A stretch of DNA of 64,000 nt from an uncultured beta proteobacterium (GTDB taxonomy: Bacteria; Pseudomonadota; Gammaproteobacteria; Burkholderiales; SG8-41), in NCBI GenBank assembly GCA_903889565.1, contig CAISYC010000015.1:124001-188000 (forward strand), written 5' to 3'. Positions 20,335 through 28,519 of this stretch are shown here, in pieces; the first letter of the stretch is position 1; every line of letters begins with the position of its first letter. A program made the translations under genes and the position numbers. The notes under the pieces are model-generated. The model was given only the letters and a program-made list of their open reading frames with translations, made no database searches and was not told the DNA's origin.

Positions 20335-22581
20335 CTAGTTCTGCGCCACGCAATCGACGTAATAGCGCGAACGCCGACTGGTCTCATCCGCCACCAGACC
20401 ATGGATATCGGTATCAAAACCCGGGAACTTCTGGTTGAACGACTTTGCGAATTTCAGATAGCGCACAATGATCGCGTTGAAGCGCTCGCCCGGAATCAGC
20501 AGCGGAATGCCCGGCGGATAAGGTGTCAGCAGCACGCTGGTGATGCGGCCTTCAAGGTGGTCGATTTCGACGCGCTCGATTTCGCGGTGCGCGAGCTTGG
20601 CCCAGGCATCCGCCGGACGCATCGCCGGCTCCATGTTCGACAGATACATTTCGGTCGTCAGCCGCGCGATGTCGTTGGCCTTGTAGACGCCGTGAATCTG
20701 GGTGCAGAGATCGCGCAGGCCGACTTTCTCATATTGCGGATATTTGCCGACAAACTCCGGCAGGATGCGCCACAGCGGGCGATTGTTGTCGTAATCGTCC
20801 TTGAACTGCTGCAGTTCGGTGACCAGCGAGTTCCAGCGGCCCTTGGTGATGCCGATGGTGAACATGATGAAGAACGAGTAGAGACCGGTCTTCTCGACGA
20901 TGATGCCGTGCTCGGCCAGATATTTGGTCACCACCGCCGCCGGCATGCCCGGGTTCGAGAACGAACCGGAGACGTCGAGTCCCGGCGTAATCACGGTCGC
21001 CTTGATCGGATCGAGCATGTTGAAGCCCGGCGCGAGGTCGCCGAAGCCGTGCCAGCGATCGTTCGATTTCAGGATCCAGTCTTCGCGATTGCCGATGCCT
21101 TCTTCCGCCAGCTGGTCGGGCCCCCAGACCTTGAACCACCAGGACTTGCCGAACTCGTCGTCGATCTTGCGCATGGCGCGGCGGAAATCGAGCGCCTCGA
21201 GGATAGACTCTTCGACCAGCGCGTTGCCGCCCGGCGGCTCCATCATCGCTGCCGCAACATCGCAGGAAGCGATGATCGAATACTGCGGCGAGGTCGAGGT
21301 GTGCATCAGATACGCCTCATTGAAGGCGTGGCGGTCGAGCTTGCGCGTGTCGCTGTCCTGCACCAGGATCTGCGAGGCCTGCGACAGGCCGGCCAGCATC
21401 TTGTGCGTCGACTGTGTGGCAAAAATCATCGATTCCTTGCAGCGCGCGCGGTCGGTGCCGATGGCGTGCATGCCGCGGTAGAAATCGTGGAAAGTCGCGT
21501 GCGGCAGCCACGCTTCGTCGAAATGCAGGGTATCGACCTTGCCGTCGAGCATTTCCTTGATGGTGTCGACGTTGTAGACCACGCCGTCGTAGGTGCTCTG
21601 CGTCACCGTCAGCACACGCGGCTTGGTCTTGGCTTCGCGCGCGAACGGATTGGCGGCGATCTTTTTCTCGATGTTCTCCCACCTGAATTCGTCGAGCGGA
21701 ATCGGCCCGATGATGCCGAAGTGATTGCGCGTCGGCATCAGGAACACCGGCACCGCGCCGGTCATCGTGATCGCGTGCAGAATCGACTTGTGGCAGTTGC
21801 GGTCAACCAGCACCACGTCGCCCGGCGCCACCGTCGAGTTCCACACCATCTTGTTCGATGTCGAGGTGCCGTTGGTGACGAAGAACAGGTGATCGCAGTT
21901 GAAAATGCGCGCCGCATTGCGCTCGGACGCCGCCACCGGCCCCGAGTGGTCGAGCAACTGGCCGAGTTCATCGACGGCGTTGCAGACGTCGGCGCGCAGC
22001 ATGTTCTCGCCGAAAAACTGGTGGAACATCTGGCCGACCGGGCTTTTGAGGAAGGCGACGCCGCCCGAGTGCCCCGGGCAGTGCCACGAGTAGGAGCCGT
22101 CCTGCGCGTAATTGGTCAGCGCACGGAAGAACGGCGGCGCCAGCCCGTCGAGGTAGGAGCGTGTCTCGCGGATGATATGGCGCGCCACGAATTCCGGCGT
22201 GTCCTCGAACATGTGAATGAATCCGTGCAGTTCGCGCAGGATGTCGTTCGGAATGTGCCGCGAGGTCTTGGTTTCGCCGTAGAGGTAGATCGGGATATCG
22301 GTGTTGCGGAAGCGGATTTCCTCGATGAATTTGCGCAGGTTGAGCACCGCGGGATCGAGTTCGGGGCCGGGCGTGAATTCCTCGTCATCGATCGACAGGA
22401 TGAAGGCCGAGGCGCGCGATTGCTGCTGCGCGAATTGCGAGAGATCGCCGTAGCTGGTGACGCCGATGACCTCGACGCCTTCGTCCTCGATCGCTTTTGC
22501 CAGCGCGCGGATGCCCAGACCGCTGGCATTCTCCGACCGGTAGTCTTCATCGATGATGATGACTGGAAACTTGAATTTCAT
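20335..22581 (-). CDS. Orn/Lys/Arg decarboxylase (PLP, group III)
   Basis: A 748-residue PLP-dependent basic amino acid decarboxylase making a polyamine (putrescine, cadaverine or agmatine). It has the N-terminal response-regulator-like wing domain (1-about 150, with VIIIDEDYRSEN), the large PLP domain with the Schiff-base lysine in STHKMLAGLSQAS (about residue 390), and the C-terminal domain (AEHGIIVEKTGLYSFFIMFT). Length and order match the bacterial SpeC/LdcC/AdiA group; sequence alone does not fix which amino acid is used, although the betaproteobacterial form is usually annotated arginine/lysine/ornithine decarboxylase. Located 44 nt after apbC. Confidence 0.9.
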   Translation of the reverse strand: MKFKFPVIIIDEDYRSENASGLGIRALAKAIEDEGVEVIGVTSYGDLSQFAQQQSRASAFILSIDDEEFTPGPELDPAVLNLRKFIEEIRFRNTDIPIYLYGETKTSRHIPNDILRELHGFIHMFEDTPEFVARHIIRETRSYLDGLAPPFFRALTNYAQDGSYSWHCPGHSGGVAFLKSPVGQMFHQFFGENMLRADVCNAVDELGQLLDHSGPVAASERNAARIFNCDHLFFVTNGTSTSNKMVWNSTVAPGDVVLVDRNCHKSILHAITMTGAVPVFLMPTRNHFGIIGPIPLDEFRWENIEKKIAANPFAREAKTKPRVLTVTQSTYDGVVYNVDTIKEMLDGKVDTLHFDEAWLPHATFHDFYRGMHAIGTDRARCKESMIFATQSTHKMLAGLSQASQILVQDSDTRKLDRHAFNEAYLMHTSTSPQYSIIASCDVAAAMMEPPGGNALVEESILEALDFRRAMRKIDDEFGKSWWFKVWGPDQLAEEGIGNREDWILKSNDRWHGFGDLAPGFNMLDPIKATVITPGLDVSGSFSNPGMPAAVVTKYLAEHGIIVEKTGLYSFFIMFTIGITKGRWNSLVTELQQFKDDYDNNRPLWRILPEFVGKYPQYEKVGLRDLCTQIHGVYKANDIARLTTEMYLSNMEPAMRPADAWAKLAHREIERVEIDHLEGRITSVLLTPYPPGIPLLIPGERFNAIIVRYLKFAKSFNQKFPGFDTDIHGLVADETSRRSRYYVDCVAQN

Positions 22582-22625
22582 CGTCGTTCCTTATTTGCGC
22601 AGACCGGCCGGTCGTTGGATGGTCA

Positions 22626-23714
22626 TTAGGTGTTCTGCACCACGATCTTCGGAAACACCGCCGAGTGATCCTGCTGCTTCTCGGCAATCTTGACCGCGAC
22701 GCGGCGCGCGATCTGGCGGTAAATCTCGGCCGAGCGCCCGTGCGGATCGGCCACCACCGTCGGCTGGCCGGAATCGGCCTGCTCGCGGATTTTGATGTCG
22801 AGCGGCAGCGAACCCAGCAGATCGATGCCGTAATCCTTCGCCATGCGGTCGCCGCCGCCGCTGCCGAAGACATGCTCTTCGTGACCGCACTTGGAGCAAA
22901 TGTGCAGGCTCATGTTTTCGACGATGCCGAGAATGGGAATATTCACCTTCTCGAACATCTTGAGGCCCTTTCTCGCATCCATCAGCGCGATGTCCTGCGG
23001 CGTGGTGACGATCACCGCGCCCGTCACCGGCACGCGCTGCGCCAGCGTCAATTGAATGTCGCCGGTGCCCGGCGGCAGATCGACCACCAGATAATCGATG
23101 TCGTGCCAGTTGGTTTCGTTCAGCAACTGCTCCAGCGCCTGCGTCACCATCGGGCCGCGCCACACCATCGGCGTTTCGACATCGATCATGAAGCCGATCG
23201 ACATCGCCTGTATGCCGTGGCCCACCATCGGCTCCAGACGTTTGCCGTCTTTCGATTCGGGCTTGCCCTTGATGCCGAGCATGGTCGGCTGCGACGGGCC
23301 GTAGATGTCGGCATCGAGCACGCCAACCGAGGCGCCCTCGGCAGCCAGCGCCAGCGCCAGATTGACCGCGGTGGTCGATTTGCCCACACCGCCCTTGCCG
23401 GAGGCCACCGCAATGATGTTCTTCACGCCCGGCACCAGTTTGACGCCGCGCTGCACCGCGTGCGAGACGATCTTCATGGTCACATTGACCGTGATCTTGC
23501 CTGCGCCGGGAATCGACTTCAGCTTTTCGCCAACGGCGGCACGGATCGGCTCGATCTGCGTTTTCGCCGGGTAACCGAGCAGGATGTCGAGCGCGATGTC
23601 GTTGCCGGCGATCTTGATGTTGCGCGCTTCCTTGCCCGTCACGTAGTCCTTGCCGGTGTTCGGGTCGATCAGGTCGGCGAGTGCGTCCTTGACCAGCTGT
23701 TCGGTAATTGCCAT
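22626..23714 (-). CDS. apbC: Iron-sulfur cluster carrier ATPase ApbC/Mrp
   Basis: A 362-residue P-loop ATPase of the Mrp/NBP35 family that carries [4Fe-4S] clusters to apo-proteins. Residues 1-about 85 form the MIP18/DUF59-type N-terminal domain; the deviant Walker [11 protein letters not shown] lies at 105-114; [14 protein letters not shown] is the switch region; the cluster-binding CxxC is in [10 protein letters not shown] (about residue 270). It is divergent from metG (125-nt gap) and is followed by the decarboxylase on the same strand. Confidence 0.95.
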   Translation of the reverse strand: MAITEQLVKDALADLIDPNTGKDYVTGKEARNIKIAGNDIALDILLGYPAKTQIEPIRAAVGEKLKSIPGAGKITVNVTMKIVSHAVQRGVKLVPGVKNIIAVASGKGGVGKSTTAVNLALALAAEGASVGVLDADIYGPSQPTMLGIKGKPESKDGKRLEPMVGHGIQAMSIGFMIDVETPMVWRGPMVTQALEQLLNETNWHDIDYLVVDLPPGTGDIQLTLAQRVPVTGAVIVTTPQDIALMDARKGLKMFEKVNIPILGIVENMSLHICSKCGHEEHVFGSGGGDRMAKDYGIDLLGSLPLDIKIREQADSGQPTVVADPHGRSAEIYRQIARRVAVKIAEKQQDHSAVFPKIVVQNT

Positions 23715-23803
23715 GGGGTGTCCCGGTTCGCTGCAATGAGGGCGGAATTCTAAACAATTACCAAGGCAAAGCCCATAGGAACGTCTTAATTTTCCGAGGG
23801 GTT

Positions 23804-23812
23804 TGTTACAAT
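23804..23812 (+). promoter_or_regulatory. Extended -10 promoter of metG
   Basis: TGTTACAAT is an extended -10 element (TG-n-TACAAT) ending 27 nt before the metG ATG, giving a short leader. The -35 region 17-18 nt upstream is poor, as expected for extended -10 promoters. Confidence 0.5.
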
Positions 23813-23839
23813 CCGGCGCTCAATCCGCCTGCATACCCC

Positions 23840-25951
23840 ATGACTCGCAAAATCTTCGTCACCACAGCCCTTCCCTACGCCAACGGGTCGTTCCACATTG
23901 GCCACATCATGGAGTACATCCAGGCCGATATCTGGGTGCGATTCCAGCGGATGCAAGGCCACGAGCTGCATTTTGTCGGCGCTGACGACGCCCATGGCGC
24001 CCCCATCATGCTCAAGGCCGAGGCCGAGGGCATTACACCCGAGCAGCTGGTCGCCCGCATCGGCGCCGAGCGCAAGCAATACCTCGATGGCTTCCACATC
24101 GCCTTCGACAACTGGCATTCGACCCATTCGCCCGAAAACACCGAGCTGTCGCAGGATATTTACCGCCAGCTCAAAGCGGCGGGTTTGATCTATACCAAGT
24201 CGATCGAGCAGTTCTACGACCCGGTCAAGCAGATGTTCCTGGCCGACCGCTACATCAAGGGCGAGTGCCCGAAGTGCGGCGCCAAGGACCAATACGGCGA
24301 CGCCTGCGAGGTCTGCGGCTCGGTCTACGCGCCGACCGACCTCAAGAACCCCTACTCGACGCTGACCGGCGCCACACCGGTGATGAAGTCGTCGGAACAC
24401 TATTTCTTCAAGCTGTCGGACGAACGCTGCCGCGACTTCCTCAAGAAATGGCTCGACGAGGCCGGCCATCTGCAGCCGCAGGTCGCCAACAAGGCGCGCG
24501 AATGGCTGACCGGCGAAGGCGACAAAGCGCTCGGCGACTGGGACATCTCGCGCGACGCGCCCTACTTCGGCATTCCGATCCCCGACGCGCCGGGCAAATA
24601 CTTCTACGTCTGGCTCGATGCGCCGGTCGGTTATCTGGCGAGTTTCAAGAACTATTGCGCGAAGAAGGGTATCGACTTCGACGCCTTCCTCGCCGATCCT
24701 TCGACCGAACAGATCCACTTCATCGGCAAGGACATCATCTATTTTCACACGCTGTTCTGGCCGGCGATGCTGCACTTCGCGCAGAAAAAAACGCCCAACC
24801 AGATCAACGTGCACGGCTTCATCACGGTGTCCGGCGAAAAAATGTCGAAATCGCGCGGCACCGGCATCGACCCGCTGCGCTATCTCGAAGTCGGCATGAA
24901 TCCGGAGTGGCTGCGTTACTACATCGCGGCCAAGCTCAATGCCAGCGTCGAGGATATCGACTTCAATCCTGACGACTTCATGGCGCGGGTGAACAGTGAC
25001 TTGATTGGGAAGTACGTCAATATCGCGTCTCGCTCGGCCAAATTTGTAACCGAAAAGTTTGGCGGCAAGTTGGCTGAAGTGAAGCCCATTCAGTGGCTTG
25101 GCGGTCTACCCTCCCGAGCTGACCTTATATCTCGAATTGCCGAGCAGTATGATTCGCGCGAGTTTGGAAAAGCGATCCGCGACAGCATGCAATTCGCGGA
25201 CAAAGTTAACCAATACGTCGATGTAGTGAAACCTTGGGCGATGGCCAAGGCCGGCGACAATGATGACCGACTGCACGAATTGTGTTCGGAATTTCTCGAT
25301 TACTTCCGTGTACTGACGGTGTTGCTGGCGCCAGTACTGCCCCAGGTTCGAGACAAAGTTGAGAAATTTCTAAACTGCAGCTTGCGCACATTCGATGACG
25401 CACTTCAGCCGTTGCCCGCCGGACACCAGATCAGCGCCTACACTCACCTCATGACCCGCGTCGAAGAAAAACAACTCGACGCCCTGCTCGATATCGAAAA
25501 GGAACCTGCCAAAGTGACGAACTCGACTCCGCATCCGGCGACACCGGCTAAATCGGGGGTTACACCCCCATCCCAACCTTCCCCCGTCAAGGGGGAAGGA
25601 GTTTCGAGCGGCGCTGACACGCCGACGATATCGATCGATGATTTCTCGAAGATCGATCTGCGCATCGCCAAGATCGTCAATGCCGAACACGTCGAAGGCG
25701 CCGACAAACTGCTGCGCCTTACGCTCGATGTCGGCGCGCTCGGCACGAAACAGGTCTTTGCCGGCATCAAATCGGCCTACGACCCCGCCACGCTGGTCGG
25801 CCGCCTGACGGTGATGGTAGCCAATCTGGCGCCGCGTAAAATGAAGTTCGGCATGTCCGAAGGCATGGTACTGGCCGCTTCGGGCGAGGCGCCGGGACTG
25901 TTCATCCTGTCGCCGGACGCCGGCGCGCAACCCGGCATGAAGGTCAAATAG
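23840..25951 (+). CDS. metG: Methionyl-tRNA synthetase
   Basis: Charges tRNA-Met; 703 residues. Seen: HIGH-type motif [10 protein letters not shown] (residues 13-22), the zinc knuckle [18 protein letters not shown] (about 144-161), KMSKS in [12 protein letters not shown] (about 331), the anticodon-binding helical domain, and a C-terminal tRNA-binding OB domain (from about 595, [20 protein letters not shown]). ATG at 23840 is chosen because the family starts at [16 protein letters not shown]. Two oddities: a palindromic repeat translated in frame in the linker (25554-25604), and codons over about 24985-25440 that are much richer in A/T third positions than the rest. The frame is intact throughout, so the enzyme is probably functional. 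Confidence 0.97.
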   Translation: MTRKIFVTTALPYANGSFHIGHIMEYIQADIWVRFQRMQGHELHFVGADDAHGAPIMLKAEAEGITPEQLVARIGAERKQYLDGFHIAFDNWHSTHSPENTELSQDIYRQLKAAGLIYTKSIEQFYDPVKQMFLADRYIKGECPKCGAKDQYGDACEVCGSVYAPTDLKNPYSTLTGATPVMKSSEHYFFKLSDERCRDFLKKWLDEAGHLQPQVANKAREWLTGEGDKALGDWDISRDAPYFGIPIPDAPGKYFYVWLDAPVGYLASFKNYCAKKGIDFDAFLADPSTEQIHFIGKDIIYFHTLFWPAMLHFAQKKTPNQINVHGFITVSGEKMSKSRGTGIDPLRYLEVGMNPEWLRYYIAAKLNASVEDIDFNPDDFMARVNSDLIGKYVNIASRSAKFVTEKFGGKLAEVKPIQWLGGLPSRADLISRIAEQYDSREFGKAIRDSMQFADKVNQYVDVVKPWAMAKAGDNDDRLHELCSEFLDYFRVLTVLLAPVLPQVRDKVEKFLNCSLRTFDDALQPLPAGHQISAYTHLMTRVEEKQLDALLDIEKEPAKVTNSTPHPATPAKSGVTPPSQPSPVKGEGVSSGADTPTISIDDFSKIDLRIAKIVNAEHVEGADKLLRLTLDVGALGTKQVFAGIKSAYDPATLVGRLTVMVANLAPRKMKFGMSEGMVLAASGEAPGLFILSPDAGAQPGMKVK
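25554..25604 (+). repeat. Palindromic repeat element inserted in frame in metG
   Basis: The core is a perfect 9-bp stem, CCTTCCCCC (25577-25585) and GGGGGAAGG (25591-25599), with loop GTCAA, preceded by the pyrimidine tract ACACCCCCATCCCAA. This is the layout of the short intergenic repeat that also occurs at 38111-38150 in inverted form. Here it is translated as [16 protein letters not shown] within the linker between the anticodon-binding and C-terminal domains. Confidence 0.7.
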
Positions 25952-26046
25952 CCGAAAACTTGCGCCAGCGCAAGGATGTGAGCGGCAATCCGTAGTATTC
26001 AGTTGACTCCGCCGCCCCCCCGCGGCACGCCGCTCACGACTCGTTC

Positions 26047-27690
26047 ATGATTACCTTTTCGCAGCACTTCGCGTTCAAGCCCAAGCTCATCGAGTGCCTC
26101 AAGGGCTACGACCGCGCGACCTTTATGGCCGATCTGCTGTCCGGCCTCACGGTCGGGATCGTCGCCCTGCCGCTGGCGATGGCCTTCGCGATCGCCTCCG
26201 GCGTCAAGCCCGAGGCCGGCATTTTCACCGCCATCATCGCCGGCTTCATCATTTCCGCGCTCGGCGGTTCGCGCGTGCAGATCGGCGGCCCCACCGGCGC
26301 GTTTATCGTCATCGTCTACGGCATCGTCGCCAAGTACGGCCTCGCCAACCTGCTGATCTGCACCTTCATGGCCGGCTGCATTCTGCTGGCGCTGGGCGTG
26401 CTTCGGCTGGGTGTGCTGATCAAATTCGTGCCCATGCCGGTGGTCATCGGTTTCACCAACGGCATTGCGGTGCTGATCTTCATGTCGCAGATCAAGGATT
26501 TTCTCGGCCTGCAAACCGGGCCGCTGCCGGCCGAATTCTTCGCGCAGATTCACACCCTTAGTTCGGCGCTCTACACCATCGACTGGCCGACGGTGGCGAC
26601 CGCCTCGGCGTCACTGCTGCTGCTCATTCTGTGGCCGAAGGCGCTGAACAAGCGCATTCCCGCGCCGGTCGCCGTGCTGGTGCTTGGCGGTCTTGCCGCG
26701 GCGTTTTTGCATCTGCCGGTCGAGACCATCGGCAGCCGCTTCGGCGGCATTCCGCAAACGCTGCCGCATTTCAGCGCGCCGGATTTGAGCCTAGAGCATC
26801 TGCGCGATCTCGTCGCGCCGGCGATCACGATTGCGCTGCTGGGCGGCATCGAATCACTGCTTTGCGCCGTCGTCGCCGACGGCATGATCAAGGACAAGCA
26901 CGATGCCAACCAGGAACTGATCGCGCAGGGCATCGCCAATATCGTGGTGCCGTTTTTCGGCGGCATCCCGGCCACCGGCGCGATCGCGCGCACCAGCACC
27001 AATATCCGCAACGGCGGACGCACACCGGTTGCCGGCATGATTCACGCAGTGACGCTGCTGATCGTGATACTCGCCGCGGCGCCGCTGGCAAAACACATTC
27101 CGCTGGCCTGCCTGTCGGCGATACTCATCATCGTCGCCGTGCACATGGGCGACTGGAGCCAGTTCAAAACGATGCACCGCTATTCGCGCGGCCGCATGGG
27201 CACCCTGCTATCGACCTTCGTCCTCACGGTTGTCTTCGACCTCACGGTCGCGGTCGAGGTCGGCATCCTGTCGGCTTCGCTGGTGCTGATCCGCCGACTG
27301 ACCCAGGTCACGATGGTGACGCGCGCGCGCCATCTCGATCACGACAAACTGCCGGCCGGCGTGGTGATTTACGAAGCGCGCGGCGTATTGTTCTTCGGCG
27401 CCGCCGACACGCTGGAGGTGCTGTCGCGCAACCGCGATTACGGCACGCGCGTGATGATCCTCGACCTCGATTACGTCATCTATATGGATTCGACCGCGGC
27501 CAATGCGCTCGAAGGCGCCTACTTCGATCTGCAGGCGCGCGGCATCCAGTTGCTGGTGTGCGGCGCCCACCAGCAGCCGGCTTCGCTGATCCGCCGCTCG
27601 GGCCTGCTCGACGGCATGGGCCGGCATCAACTGCCGGCAGATCGCGCGGCCGCGCTGGAGCAGGCGCGGGAACTCACCGCGCCGGCCTGA
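26047..27690 (+). CDS. SulP-family anion transporter with STAS domain
   Basis: A 547-residue SLC26/SulP permease for inorganic anions such as sulfate or bicarbonate. The membrane domain (about 20-410, up to 14 helices) shows DLLSGLTVGIVALPLAMAFA, GGSRVQIGGPTGAFIVIVYG and PATGAIARTSTNIRNGGRTP. The C-terminal STAS domain (about 435-540) carries LDLDYVIYMDSTAANALEGA. Ion specificity cannot be read. It starts 96 nt after metG and converges with the DsrE-like gene, whose stop is 9 nt away. Confidence 0.9.
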   Translation: MITFSQHFAFKPKLIECLKGYDRATFMADLLSGLTVGIVALPLAMAFAIASGVKPEAGIFTAIIAGFIISALGGSRVQIGGPTGAFIVIVYGIVAKYGLANLLICTFMAGCILLALGVLRLGVLIKFVPMPVVIGFTNGIAVLIFMSQIKDFLGLQTGPLPAEFFAQIHTLSSALYTIDWPTVATASASLLLLILWPKALNKRIPAPVAVLVLGGLAAAFLHLPVETIGSRFGGIPQTLPHFSAPDLSLEHLRDLVAPAITIALLGGIESLLCAVVADGMIKDKHDANQELIAQGIANIVVPFFGGIPATGAIARTSTNIRNGGRTPVAGMIHAVTLLIVILAAAPLAKHIPLACLSAILIIVAVHMGDWSQFKTMHRYSRGRMGTLLSTFVLTVVFDLTVAVEVGILSASLVLIRRLTQVTMVTRARHLDHDKLPAGVVIYEARGVLFFGAADTLEVLSRNRDYGTRVMILDLDYVIYMDSTAANALEGAYFDLQARGIQLLVCGAHQQPASLIRRSGLLDGMGRHQLPADRAAALEQARELTAPA

Positions 27691-27698
27691 ACCGCCCG

Positions 27699-28127
27699 CT
27701 AGGGCCGGATGTAGGCCCAGCCCTGCTGTTGTTTCGCCACCAGTTCGACCACACCCGCCTTAACGAAGCCGACATCCGCCAGCAAATCGGCCTTGGTCGT
27801 TTTCGTGCTGCGCATGGTGTTCTCGCAGGCAACGATGCCGGCGCCGGCAGCCAGCGTTTCATGCACCCGCGCGCCCACCACCGAATCGAGCTTAAGCATA
27901 TTGAGCCCCGGACCGTAGGCGACCAGTTCGATCTCGACGTTTTCGCGGCCGAGATCCTGCTGCAGGTTGCGTATGTTGTTCAGCGCCAGATTCCACTTCG
28001 CCGGATCGTTGTCGCTGACCTGGAACACGACCTTGTAGTGCGCGGCGGCCGCATCGGCGGCCAGCACGCCGGTGCCCGCCGCGGTCAGCGCCAGCAGCGC
28101 GGCTGCAATCGCAATCAATTTTTTCAT
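27699..28127 (-). CDS. Secreted DsrE-like protein
   Basis: A 142-residue protein with a Sec signal peptide (MKKLIAIAAALLALTAAGTG) and a DsrE/DsrF-type fold: YKVVFQVSDNDPAKWNLAL, VEIELVAYGPGLNML, and one conserved cysteine in IVACENTMRST. DsrE-like proteins pass or bind sulfur at such a cysteine, but the exported single-Cys forms have no defined role. The start is ATG at 28127, with GGAGC 8 nt upstream and the signal peptide directly after. It lies next to a SulP anion carrier in convergent orientation. Confidence 0.8.
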   Translation of the reverse strand: MKKLIAIAAALLALTAAGTGVLAADAAAAHYKVVFQVSDNDPAKWNLALNNIRNLQQDLGRENVEIELVAYGPGLNMLKLDSVVGARVHETLAAGAGIVACENTMRSTKTTKADLLADVGFVKAGVVELVAKQQQGWAYIRP

Positions 28128-28227
28128 GAGTGGCTCCGGATCAAGCGCCGCGCGGCGGCGGCGCGAAGCGGGCATTGTAGCAGCGCCGCACTCGCGCAAC
28201 CCCGCCGAAGCGTTTTATGATCCGTCG

Positions 28228-28503
28228 GTGCCGATCACCCGATATCTGAAAATCAGCGGCCGCGTGCAGGGCGTCGGCTTTCGTCATTTCGTCACGCGCA
28301 GCGCGCAGGAACTGCGGGTGACGGGCTGGGTGCGCAACCGCCGCGACGGCAGCGTTGAGGCCGTGATTTCCGGCAGCAGCGAGGAGGTGCACACGATGCT
28401 CGAACGCCTGCGGCGAGGGCCGCCGCATGCCATGGTCGATGAATGCAGAGTCACCGACGCCGCCGGTACATTTGACCGCTTCGAAACGCTGGCGACCGAA
28501 TAG
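28228..28503 (+). CDS. acyP: Acylphosphatase
   Basis: A 91-residue enzyme hydrolysing acyl phosphates. The two family signatures are present: SGRVQGVGFRHFVTRSAQEL, whose Arg (catalytic phosphate binder) lies in the VQGVGFR loop, and GWVRNRRDGSVEAVISG with the catalytic Asn. Start is GTG at 28228, which gives the family length; the frame is open further upstream but would read through the DsrE-like gene promoter. Its TAG and the dnaE stop both lie within one 19-bp hairpin. Confidence 0.9.
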   Translation: MPITRYLKISGRVQGVGFRHFVTRSAQELRVTGWVRNRRDGSVEAVISGSSEEVHTMLERLRRGPPHAMVDECRVTDAAGTFDRFETLATE

Positions 28504-28519
28504 CCGGCGCAGCCGGCTA
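28501..28519. terminator. Hairpin joining the acyP and dnaE stop codons
   Basis: TAGCCGGC (28501-28508), loop GCA, GCCGGCTA (28512-28519): a perfect 8-bp stem that contains the TAG stop of acyP at one end and the reverse-strand TAG of dnaE at the other. It has no T-run, so it is a weak intrinsic terminator at best, but it may block convergent read-through. Confidence 0.4.

Noticed and set aside
20089-22629. Long plus-strand open frame of 846 codons
   Set aside because: Antisense to the PLP decarboxylase and the second PaaK-like gene, with low-complexity basic translation; a G+C-rich shadow frame.
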